Positions 31,030-39,739 of a DNA stretch of 64,000 nucleotides are shown piece after piece (within the stretch, counting starts at the first letter, position 1; every line of letters starts with the position of its first letter). Under the pieces are notes generated by a model. It saw nothing but the letters and a program-made list of their open reading frames with translations. It made no database searches and was not told the DNA's origin. This DNA is from Pisaster brevispinus (taxonomy: Eukaryota > Echinodermata > Asteroidea > Forcipulatida > Asteriidae). The DNA is taken from assembly GCA_023634235.1 (NCBI GenBank), contig JAMKCF010000008.1, positions 13,545,676 to 13,609,675 on the forward strand, given 5' to 3'. The translations under genes were made by a program, and so were the position numbers.

Positions 31030-31255
31030 ATTTACGTCAATTTTGTTTTTACGAGCCATTCCTGATAAGCTAAGCATGTCCTTTAGACATGGCGGGTAAT
31101 CGTTTCATTATTATGCATCAGTTATCCAGAACGGCCTCATCTGTCTGGTAATTGCGACAGACATATTCTCACATTGTGGCGAAACGAGACTACCACATGT
31201 ATTTCAATTGTTAACACGGTCGTTTGCATGCAGAGACAGCGATGGCGGGGGCAGG
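31030..31255. promoter_or_regulatory. Candidate regulatory element with octamer-like and homeobox words
   Basis: GGCGGGTAATCGTTTCATTA, TTATTATGCATCAG (octamer-like ATTATGCAT), CTGGTAATTGCGAC and TTTCAATTGTTAAC occur within about 150 bp. The stretch is complex and repeat-free. The role is inferred. Confidence 0.3.
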
Positions 31256-31489
31256 AGGACATTGGAGATGGGGGGGGGGGAGCAGGGATTGTGCCGATCT
31301 ATTCCTTTGGAGAGAATCTCTTAATGCTATCTTGATGAATGACTCTACTGCACTTGTGCACCCAAAAGCCAACAAAGAAAATCACTCCACTGAACTTAAG
31401 CTGTGTTTTCCGTGATGCAAATGTGCTCAGAACTTTTGTTTTTTATGGTCTAGAACATCTGAAGTCATTTGGCAGGGGAGAGAGTCCCA

Positions 31490-31883
31490 GGCGTAAGAAA
31501 AGAGGATAATGTATTAATGTAGCACTTTACTGACTACATGTAACTAGTTATCTTAAAATATCTGCATAAGCTTGTGTAGCAACAACTACTTCATCAGATG
31601 CAATGAAGAAAAACAACCAAGGTTTATATACAGTTCAGCACAGTCTAAGCAAAGGATGGTAATGAGTCAGTGCTGTAGTGTGACAAAAAGCCACGATCCC
31701 TATTCAGTCTACTAACAACACAGTCCAGTGTTCAGATAATCTTTTGTTCTGCTGCTTCCCTATTGTTTTTCTTCATTGCATCTGATGAAGTAGGTGTTGC
31801 TACGAAAGCTTATGCAGATAGTTATTTGTTGCTAGTTAGTCATTTAAGTGCTACATTTTATTTTCCTCTTTGCAATTACCCGA
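31490..31883. mobile_element. Inverted-repeat retroelement remnant (Penelope-like terminal repeat?)
   Basis: Left arm (about 31490-31618) and right arm (about 31768-31883) are inverted copies around a 150-bp spacer. CTTCATCAGATGCAATGAAG in the left arm is the complement of CTTCATTGCATCTGATGAAG in the right arm, and ATGTAGCACTTTACTGAC is the complement of the right-arm end. The right arm holds a hammerhead-like core. Penelope-like elements are known to carry such motifs in terminal repeats, often inverted; that is the basis for the tentative class. Confidence 0.55.
31777..31816 (+). ncRNA. Hammerhead-ribozyme-like core
   Basis: In order: TGCAT (31777-31781), CTGATGA (31782-31788), one extra A, a 4-bp stem GTAG/CTAC (31790-31793 with 31800-31803) closing a 6-nt loop, GAAA (31804-31807), GCTT, and ATGCA (31812-31816) complementary to the opening TGCAT. 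CUGAUGA, helix II and GAAA are the invariant hammerhead core. The extra A, a missing third helix and no clear NUH cleavage triplet in place make catalytic activity doubtful as it stands. In the inverted left-arm copy GAAA is mutated but CTGATGA remains. Confidence 0.42.
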
Positions 31884-31949
31884 CTAACACGGCTACCCAC
31901 CACTTATTTAGAGTAAGAAACACAGTCTTCTAAACTAACAGATTTCAAC

Positions 31950-31995
31950 ATGATTGAAACCTGCCCCTCACTAGCAGGCGAAACGTTGTGGTCTT
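31950..31995 (+). ncRNA. Second, decayed hammerhead-like stem with GAAAC
   Basis: CCTGC (31960-31964) pairs with GCAGG (31974-31978), followed by C and then GAAAC (31980-31984) and GTTGTGGTC. The position before the stem reads ATGATTGAAA where CTGATGA would be expected. It lies about 170 bp from the better core, so it may be a second motif of the same element. Confidence 0.25.
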
Positions 31996-32149
31996 TTGAT
32001 GAAAACTGCATTAGGTGTTAGGTTTGTTTCCAAAGGAGTTTCAAAACTAAATGAAGTAGTTTTAAAAAAGGTTGGGGTGAACAACTTCTTGCACTGGGAG
32101 ATTCAGCTGGAATGAGATTGAAAACACAAATTTAGGGATGGGAAATTTG

Positions 32150-32300
32150 CATTGGGGATAAAGAATATTATTTGTTTTTACCCATACCCTGATGTATGCA
32201 AAGCACTGTTTACTCAATGTTACTCTGGTGGGATTCGAACCCACGACTTTTGCCTTCTAGAGCAGACGTCTTACCACTACACCACTGAGCTTGCCCGGTA
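32150..32300 (-). mobile_element. Second tRNA-derived SINE family (minus strand)
   Basis: On the minus strand an A-box-like AGCTCAGTGGTGTAGTGGTA is followed 30-40 nt later by a B box GTGGGTTCGAATCCCACCAG. The body word GGGATAAAGAATATTATTTG recurs as GGGATAAAGAATGTTATTTG about 220 bp further on, and the B-box end recurs again near 32470. Parts of the element are therefore duplicated in tandem. Confidence 0.6.
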
Positions 32301-32339
32301 GCAAAAGGCAGTTTTAATCCTATATTTTGGCAGCAGGTA

Positions 32340-32490
32340 CCGCAACAATTTAGTAGATGTAAAGTTTGCAACGGGATAAAGAATGTTATTTGGTTTTTAC
32401 CCATACACCAATGTGTGTTAAGCAGTCAGTACTTTCCCTGAGTCTTGTGAAAAAAAACACAGGCATAATACTCGGTGGGATTTGAAGAAC
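32340..32490 (-). repeat. Partial tandem copy of the second tRNA SINE
   Basis: GGGATAAAGAATGTTATTTG, TTTTTACCCATACACCAATG and CTCGGTGGGATTTGAAG repeat the order of blocks seen at 32150-32240. The tRNA A box is not present. Confidence 0.5.
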
Positions 32491-32884
32491 AAAAATAATA
32501 ATTCAAATCTTTGGTCTGATTTAAATGGCACTGACAGCAGCAAACCAACCTCTTAAAATGATGTTAACTTTCGTATGTAAAGTTTGCATTTGAAGACCAT
32601 TCACAGAAAGTGTTGTCTTTCAACCCATTAAAAAGTATGTATGCCTTAAGTGCAGACAATTAACGGGAAAGCATTCACTGTCGTTTGGCTACATCTTCCG
32701 GCATCGATCAATGTTTGATCAAATTGACTTCAAAGAAAGCGGGTAGTTTAGGTAAGTCATTATCTGCACGATGTCATTTTACATAGGTCACGTTTTAGAT
32801 TCGCCCACATTGGGGACTGATTACTACACAAAATGAAAAAGGTTCTGTTTTGTGTTTATTGATTTTATTTTATTTTTTCTCTTT

Positions 32885-32933
32885 CTCTCTCTCTCTCTCT
32901 CTCTCTAACTGTCTCTTTCTCTCTCTATTGTGT
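32885..32933. repeat. (CT)n microsatellite, interrupted
   Basis: A run of about 22 nt of CT, a short break, then further CT units to about 32927. Confidence 0.95.
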
Positions 32934-33025
32934 TTTCTTTGTTATTGCCTTAACTAAAAGCTGAAGGGATTAATGACACAGGGGGAAAAAACACATACAT
33001 CAATCGATAAAACTCTTTATTAACA

Positions 33026-33320
33026 TTAATAATATCTAGTTCTTATATAGCGCATTTTGCAATAACGTATCACTGCACTTTACATTAGTTCCCTGGTCAT
33101 TGGGCCGATAACATTTCTGTAATCTTTCTCTGCTCCCTGTGGAGTTTAGCAGCCCCGAGCTGCCATGGTGCTCCGAAGGCTTTTTCAAACACAATATCAA
33201 CCTCTACCCTCGCAGGTACCCATTTATACCCTTGGGTGAAGAAGAGCAATTATAGTAAAGCACCTTGTTCAAGTACACAAGTGTCATGACCGGGATTCGA
33301 ACCCACACTCCAATTTGATG
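33026..33320 (-). mobile_element. Leu-type tRNA SINE, copy 5 (head truncated)
   Basis: From AATAATATCTAGTTCTTATA through GCAGCCCCGAGCTGCCATGG and CTTTTTCAAACACAATATCA it follows copy 1 closely. It breaks off just after the B box complement CGGGATTCGAACCCACACTC, so the A box is lost. Confidence 0.7.
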
Positions 33321-33889
33321 GGTAATTTGCCCATAGCCAGGCTGGAATTCCCATTTGAGTTATAGGGGAAAAGCGACTTTTGCTGAGAAAAGACCGTTAG
33401 AAAACAAGAATTTCTCCAGGAACACTTCTCAGACAGGCTTAAAAATGTTCACCCGTTCGGCTTATTTGCTTTTCTTCTATTAGTGCAATAGGTACCTTGC
33501 ATATATTGTCATCGCTGACGACAAACAGTGGAAATGCACATGTGTATATGCACCACGCACAAGTATCAGTCAGTGAAAGGTCTTCCTTTGACCTCAATGA
33601 GGGCGCGGTTAGAGCTTGTGGTGCCATGTTCAAGGGTGTTATTAAAAAGATGAGAACTCGTAAAGTTTGTTTACGTGCTTGCCCACTCTTGTAATTTAAA
33701 TTCTGGCCGTCCAGTGGATTGCTGGCATGTGCCCATGGGAGCACTCTTTTTTGCTTAGAATGTGACCCACTTTTGAAACGTTGCCTAAATTAAAAAGTAT
33801 TGGGCTGAACAACGTCAGTTTCCCCTGTGGTTTATTACGTCAATTAAAAGATACTTAATTAAAAGTTAGCTTAATTTCATGTCACAATC

Positions 33890-34067
33890 TTATCTTGGCT
33901 CAATTTCTTAAAGCTGCTTAAAGTAGACAATGATGCTTAAAACACTTCTGCTGACAGTCACAGACTGTACATGTGAGATGGTGTTTCGGCTGGTAACCTT
34001 GTTCTGGTAAGCCTAATTTTGTTGTGCTTAGCTACATTTCATGCTCTTTGAAATTGGGCCCTAGATG
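33890..34067. mobile_element. Foldback MITE family G, copy 2
   Basis: CTCAATTTCTTAAAGCTGCT at the left and GCTCTTTGAAATTGGGCCC at the right are imperfect inverted ends. CGGCTGGTAACCTTGTTCTG and CCTAATTTTGTTGTGCTTAG are shared with copy 1. Confidence 0.6.
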
Positions 34068-34164
34068 TTGTTACACCATATTATTTAGTCAAGTTCTCAA
34101 GATTGTGATACATGTATTGGGTGTCTGTCTTACTACTCGTACTGTAGGCCCAGTCATAGCTGTA

Positions 34165-34545
34165 TTAAAGGGAAACACTGCTCGGATCGGGAGCTTTGGG
34201 CTATAAAAAGCATTTGTTATGAAATAAATTTGGTTGGAAAGATCTTTTAATGGTAGAATATAATGATCCCCACAAATGAACCTTAAAAATGTGTGGTTTT
34301 CCTTTAACTTCGTGAACTAACATGGTCCGCCATTTTGTGCAACCAAATTTTGGACTCCACAAAATGGCAGAGCGTGTTAGGTCACGAAGTACAGAAGTAA
34401 AAGGAAACAACACAGCTTCGAGGGATATTTGTGTGAATCCTTATACTCTACTTTTAAAACATCTTTCCAACTATATATTCATTCCATAACAAACACTTTT
34501 TTATAGCCCAAAGCGTCCAATCCGAAGGCAGCGTGTCCCTTTAAA
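34165..34545. mobile_element. Long foldback MITE (about 381 bp)
   Basis: Nearly the whole element is one inverted repeat. The left side is TTAAAGGGAAACACTGCTCG, then GCTTTGGGCTATAAAAAGCA and GGTTGGAAAGAT. The right side is ATCTTTCCAAC, then TTTTTTATAGCCCAAAGCGT and GTGTCCCTTTAA. The centre pairs CTTCGTGAACTAACATGG with TAGGTCACGAAG around CCATTTTGTGCAACC. There is no coding potential. It resembles a foldback element I recall from sea stars and other marine invertebrates. Confidence 0.75.
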
Positions 34546-35504
34546 TGAAGCCCTTTCATTCAAACACGGCTGTTCCCTACAAGGAGTATGCTTTGGGAAT
34601 ACAGCTGGTAACCCCATCCCCAGCTGCAAAGCACCATATTTATGCTAAAAGTATGTTTGTGCGCTTAGCCAGCTCTGCGATGATGCATTTACAATGTCAA
34701 AAGGCCTGCTGCACTTTATATGTATTTTTCTAATCAAGAATCATAAAGGTCTACTTCTTGTAAACTATAAAAAAAAATAACTTATACCTTTTGAGATTTA
34801 CTACTGTACATAAGACTTTTTTCATCTATGCGGCAACAATGGTCAGTACGCATGAGCAGTCGTCGCAGCGCCCTTCAATTCGGTCAGTGTAGCAATGTAC
34901 TTTTACATTCAGCCAAACGTGATCTAGTTTGCTGACTTAAAAGGGATGCTTACCACCCATAAAGTGCATCTCTCATTTATCAGAATGTAGCCATGTATAA
35001 ACCAAACCGGGAAAAGTTTGGGCTTCTTTCATTGTATCATTCTGAAGAAAAAGTGGATTTTGTAACAACCTTCCCAGCCCCCCCCCCCCATACTTTTTGT
35101 TATCATGATTGTCTGCGTTCTATTGTTGATACGGATGTGTTACGTTTTCTCAAAAATGTCAATGTGCCGTACTGGGCAGACCGAGTAAACCAAGCCGGGT
35201 GTTTGAGACAGAGTGCTTCGTGACCGTTTTTAATGCAAGCAAACCCAGACATTTTTGTGTGTGTTACATGAGTGTGCTGGCAGGTTTTGATACTCTTAAA
35301 GCATGTTTTTTCCACATCCCTGTCTGTTAGGCTGACACCGTTTGGCATTTTGTTTTTCATTGCAATGTTGATGGCACCTATGCCAATATTTTGAAGTCTA
35401 GATACTATCTTGAATTTTTGTTCCCCCTTAATTTGATTTCCAAAAGGGATACATCCAAAACTTCTGTGTTTGGTTTACTTTTCGAAAGGAACCTCTAGGC
35501 CTGT

Positions 35505-35695
35505 ACTCCAGATTTTTTCAGATTTTAGGATTTTCTCAAAATCCCTTGAGGCATTGATATTGAAGGTAAAGCAATCGCCAAAGGGAGAGAGGAATAGTCC
35601 ACATTGTGTCTATACCTGTAATTGTTGGTGATGCACAGAGTCTGTGGACCTCTTGAACTGTAACATCTGTGATGTTCACAGACTTCAAATCTCAT
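35505..35695. repeat. Dispersed repeat family J, copy 2
   Basis: CTATACCTGTAATTGTTGGT, GATGCACAGAGTCTGTGGAC and CTTGAACTGTAACATCTGTG match 36480-36555. Confidence 0.6.
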
Positions 35696-35699
35696 CCCT

Positions 35700-35935
35700 T
35701 GTCTGCATGGATACCTGGAAGCCCCGAGACCAAGGTTGAGACCTTGACATCTGAGCCCAAGACCGAGACCAGCCCCTTCCGAGACCCGAGACTTTTACAA
35801 CCCTGAGACTGAGACTGAGAGACCAAGGTATTCAAGTCGGAGACCAAGACCGAGACCACAAACAAGGGCGGGGAAACGGTATCGAGACCGAGACGGTCTC
35901 GAAACCGAGACAAGGTCTCAAGACCTACAACACTG
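35700..35935. repeat. Cryptic GAGACC simple repeat
   Basis: GAGACC/CCGAGAC words recur about twenty times with irregular spacing, together with complementary GGTCTC, so parts fold back. A 104-codon minus-strand frame here is compositional (Ser/Val/Leu repeats) and not a gene. Confidence 0.7.
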
Positions 35936-36359
35936 CTTATTGACTTCCTCCTGTGACTTTGCAAAATAGCACCCCCACTTGGCAAGTCCAAGAAAGTACA
36001 TTGCACAAAAATTCAACTATTGTCCAATACCTTATTGAATCGTTACCCTTTAAAACTGCTCACTAAAAAACCTAAAAGTATTGATAACTTGCCAGCAGTA
36101 GTTCCTTCTAACAGCCCAGTAATGCAACAGTGTAAATCAATCGTGAACAACTTTCTTTCAGTGAAATCTGTTTGTAGGGGCCACACGTCCTTGAGAACAT
36201 TTTGAAATAGCACTGAAGTCAACACCAGACCAACAAAGACATGGCTGTCGTAGCCAAAAGTGAAGTTCTAGAGCTTGAGATTTTTTTATTGTACAGGCTG
36301 CATTAAATATGTAAAAAATAAAATAATGTGTCACTCAATACATGTAGATGTTCTCTTCA

Positions 36360-36560
36360 ATCAATGAATCAGGCATGTGATTACTGAGGATTTTTCCTGA
36401 ATTCAGGTTTTTTTTTCTCTCGAGCTCCTTGAGTCTTCTGAAAGAAGTAACGCAGTCATCAAAAGGAGAAAGAGTTGTGTCCAAACCTGTAGCTGTGTAT
36501 TTCCGGTGATTCACAGAGGCTGTAAACCTCCTGAATTGTAACATCTGGGATGCCCCGGCC
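36360..36560. repeat. Dispersed repeat family J, copy 3
   Basis: TCAGGCATGTGATTACTGAG links it to copy 1. GTGATTCACAGAGGCTGTAA and CTGAATTGTAACATCTGGGA link it to copy 2. Confidence 0.6.
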
Positions 36561-37384
36561 CTAGAATAAGGGTGAACCTAGCCCTGCAAGCCATTTTCAG
36601 GAATCGTCACATTCGGCGAACCTCATCCATGAATGATTGTAAAACCCAAAACCCAAAACAAGTTGTGTACTTTAATAAATGTGTCTGCAATCGTAGCGAA
36701 GCAAAGAGCTCATCAGTCCAACTGCAGTATCGAAAGAAAAAAAACAACATAGCAATGTGTAGATCAACAACAACGGACTGTGCCCACATATCTGAAGGTG
36801 AACTACCTTCTAAAAGTGCATTCCCCAGTTAAATTTTAAAGGGGATATGGCTGATTTCACATGAGTAAGTTTTACTGCAAGGAAACCCCCCGAAACAATA
36901 ATGTGGTGCAGTTGCCCCGAAAGTGTCGGCTTGTTGGGAGATTCTACAACCCGCAAAATCAGTTTTCTATAGTAAGTGAAACTGTACAAGTTTACATGGT
37001 CTTTCAAAAACAAGTCCGGCATAAACGGCAATGAATGTTGTTAATGTTGTAAACAAGCGCTGTTTTTTGCCGGACAAACAATTTGCTGGGTTGTAACTGG
37101 GAACGATGCCAAATGTTTGTCCTTGAAGAGGTGGGTTTTTTTTCTTTTCATGTTGACATTTAAAATTATTGATGTATTAAATTGGCAACAGCTGATGTTG
37201 TGTAGGAAATGATAATTTTAAAAAGTACATTTACCTACAATCAAGCGCTTCCAAATCTATCACCTGGGGGTCTGCACTGCGGCCAAGACTGTCATGAAGG
37301 ATTCATTGCCCTGTTTTAAAAGATGTACCTATAGCAATAAGAAGAGAATAAACTAGTCTCAGCTAAAATCCACATTGGATAACT

Positions 37385-38095
37385 TGTTGTACCTTTCTCA
37401 CATCCCAAGGCTTCCATCCCCTCCTATCACTCCCACGGCCCCACCTTGCTTTTCTTTTCCCCCTACATGTACCCCGTCACACATGGCTGCACCCCATCCT
37501 TCTTTAACCTTTTCCTGTACAATTCCTCCATAACCTTTTCCTTCCCATTCCCACACTCCAAGCCATCCGTTATCTTTGCCACCTCTTCAAACACACTTGT
37601 ACCCTCCTATCACTACCCTTACTCCATTTTTCCACCACACACCCACAGCAAAACCCTTCACTGCATTCTACATTGATGTAGAATGCAGTGATGGACTGAT
37701 AGTCCAATTAAATTCCTGTTTTCACTTCGCCATCAAGATTTCTTTGAAAGATATAACCTGACCATCCAGAGAAGAAAGTTGAAGCTCAGTGTATGTCCAA
37801 ACCTCTTGTTTTCCATTTGTGGAGATATAAATGTAGACTGTATATAGTCTAAACCCTATATAGTGAAACCCTGGCCGTTCAGGGGTTTTCCCTCCTGCCT
37901 GAAAGGAGACCACTGCCCAGTTTTCAGGATATTTCATCACACCCCTGCTGCACCCCACTTAATCTCCTTACCCTGTCTTCTCACCCCTTCCCTTCTCCCC
38001 TCTTCTGCCATATGCTGTTCCACTCATCTTACAACAACATAAATCATAAACTAATCAATACCACCAACCCCTCTCCCATCTCTCTCACAGCTAAT
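37385..38095 (+). other. Pyrimidine-rich block 2
   Basis: Two C/T-rich parts (37385-37658 and about 37945-38095) flank a mixed stretch that begins with the perfect palindrome at 37659. Words such as CCATCC, CTCCTATCACT and CCACTC recur without fixed period. Confidence 0.7.
37659..37690. repeat. Perfect 15-bp inverted repeat
   Basis: CACTGCATTCTACAT (37659-37673), two bases TG, then ATGTAGAATGCAGTG (37676-37690), with no mismatch. It sits at the right edge of a pyrimidine-rich block and would form a 15-bp hairpin. Confidence 0.85.
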
Positions 38096-38344
38096 GACAT
38101 GGGCTTCAGGTATAGAGTTATGGGCGAGTACATCCTGTTGACACACACTAATAATCTCATTAATTGAAAGACATTTTTCATGTGTGCCCGCCCGAATCAC
38201 TCAATCACGTTTCCCGTCAGACGCAGTCAGTATTGCATCATAAATTATTTTCTCGTTTTTAGTTGTTGTTGTTTTTTTGGCGGGGTGGGGGGCTGCTGGA
38301 GTTGTACTTTCAGAGACAGGTTAGCTGAGGTGGCACTAAACAGT

Positions 38345-38376
38345 GTACAGACTGTGCAAGTCTCGTGCAGATCAAA
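38345..38376. repeat. MITE family E terminal fragment
   Basis: CAGACTGTGCAAGTCTCGTG matches one end of family E. The rest of the element is missing. Confidence 0.45.
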
Positions 38377-38986
38377 AACGAGAAAACAACTCGACTGGAG
38401 ACTGTAATTTTCTTTGAAATGTTATCTTCATTTCAAATTCTATTTCTACAAATATCTTGAAAACAAAAATACATAACTATAGCAGATGGTTATAAATACA
38501 ATGTCAAGTTCTATATCATACAAGTAAGTTGTTAAAATTAACAGAGAAACAAACTTAAGACGTTTGACGAGGATGCATACTTTTTAGGACCCCCATTTTC
38601 CAATCTTGCTTAATTTTGTTTCATGATAACATGAACGCCAGTTGGGCAAAATTGTTAATTGCTACGGAAACGGAAGGTACAGAGTCTAGTTCTCAGCATT
38701 TATTTGTTAAATTTAGTTTACTTTCATATAATTCATGGCAAAATTTTACTTTGCCAACGATAGGATATAAGTTTTAAACCAAAGTATTTGAAGAAACAGA
38801 ATTGCACACACATAAAACTCAATATGGTTGGGAACCAACTTGGTCCTTGAAGTTCGAATACACACAAGACTGGCATACTCTATTCTCATATAGGCATTTT
38901 CCAATTTCCCAGTGCACAATGTAGCATCGTGGTCAAGTAAACAGTTTTACGCATGGCTGTTTCATAATCAGCCTTTCGCGAGTGAG

Positions 38987-39312
38987 ATTTGAATAATGTC
39001 TGGTACAATGACTTGCTTTGTCACAAGTTACCGCTTAAATTTGAATTCCTCAGAGTAATGAGACAGTTGCTATGTCAGTTGGTTTGGGACAAGCTTTCGT
39101 ATAGCAACCTCCAGATGAGCAAACCCTAGCTAGTACCATTGTGCCATACACATTCATTCCAAATTGAGTTTTGGGTGTCCGCAGGAATACATAACTACGC
39201 TAAAGCTTGCTCTGAATCATGTGACATAGCAACTGTCTCATTAGTCTGAGGAATTCAAATTTAAGCGGTCACTTGTGACTAACCAAGTCATTGTGCCAGA
39301 CATTATTCAAAT
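38987..39312. mobile_element. Foldback element with about 119-bp arms
   Basis: Left arm 38987-39105 and right arm 39195-39312 are near-perfect reverse complements. Examples are ATTTGAATAATGTCTGG against CCAGACATTATTCAAAT and AATTTGAATTCCTCAGA against TCTGAGGAATTCAAATT. The 89-bp spacer is unrelated. The arms are better preserved than those of the other foldbacks, which suggests recent origin or gene conversion between arms. No other copy occurs in the window. Confidence 0.72.
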
Positions 39313-39424
39313 GTAACTCTTATTTAACAGACACAAAACATCTCAAGCAGAAACAGGTAGTCTCAAAATGCTACAACTAGATAAATAAATTGATCAACGA
39401 AGCATTTCTAGCTGGATGTTTCAC

Positions 39425-39444
39425 GGGGGGGGGGGGGGGGGGGG
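39425..39444 (+). repeat. Poly-G run of 20
   Basis: Twenty consecutive G bases make this the longest G homopolymer in the window. Confidence 0.95.
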
Positions 39445-39639
39445 CATCTGCCTCCATGCCTCTTCTTCACTGCCTTGTTGACCCTTGAAATGTTTCAGTT
39501 GCAAATAAAATTACCCTCGAGAGAGTTGTCCTTTGAAAAGAAGAAACTGCCTGTAAGACCAATCAGGTGTCCATTTTATTCTAAATTTGATTCTTAACCG
39601 GTGCCATTTCTTTGTATAACTGCGTTCAGAGCCCTAGAG

Positions 39640-39720
39640 CATGCCTGCATGATTTTGGCACGTTATAAATATTGGTATTATATATATTATTAAATAAATA
39701 CAATTGCACCCAGTAAAAAG
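39640..39720 (+). repeat. LINE/SINE tail-like fragment
   Basis: GATTTTGGCACGTTATAAATATTGG-type sequence running into TATTATATATATTATTAAAT resembles the tails at 62690 and 22870. Confidence 0.35.
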
Positions 39721-39739
39721 GTAAACATGTCATGGACAT

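Noticed and set aside
31777..31816. Calling the hammerhead-like motif an active ribozyme
   Set aside because: An extra A precedes helix II, and a third helix with an NUH site was not found in the expected place.
32222..32300. Functional tRNA gene on the minus strand
   Set aside because: The anticodon stem pairs poorly and parts of the unit are duplicated nearby, so it is a tRNA-derived SINE.
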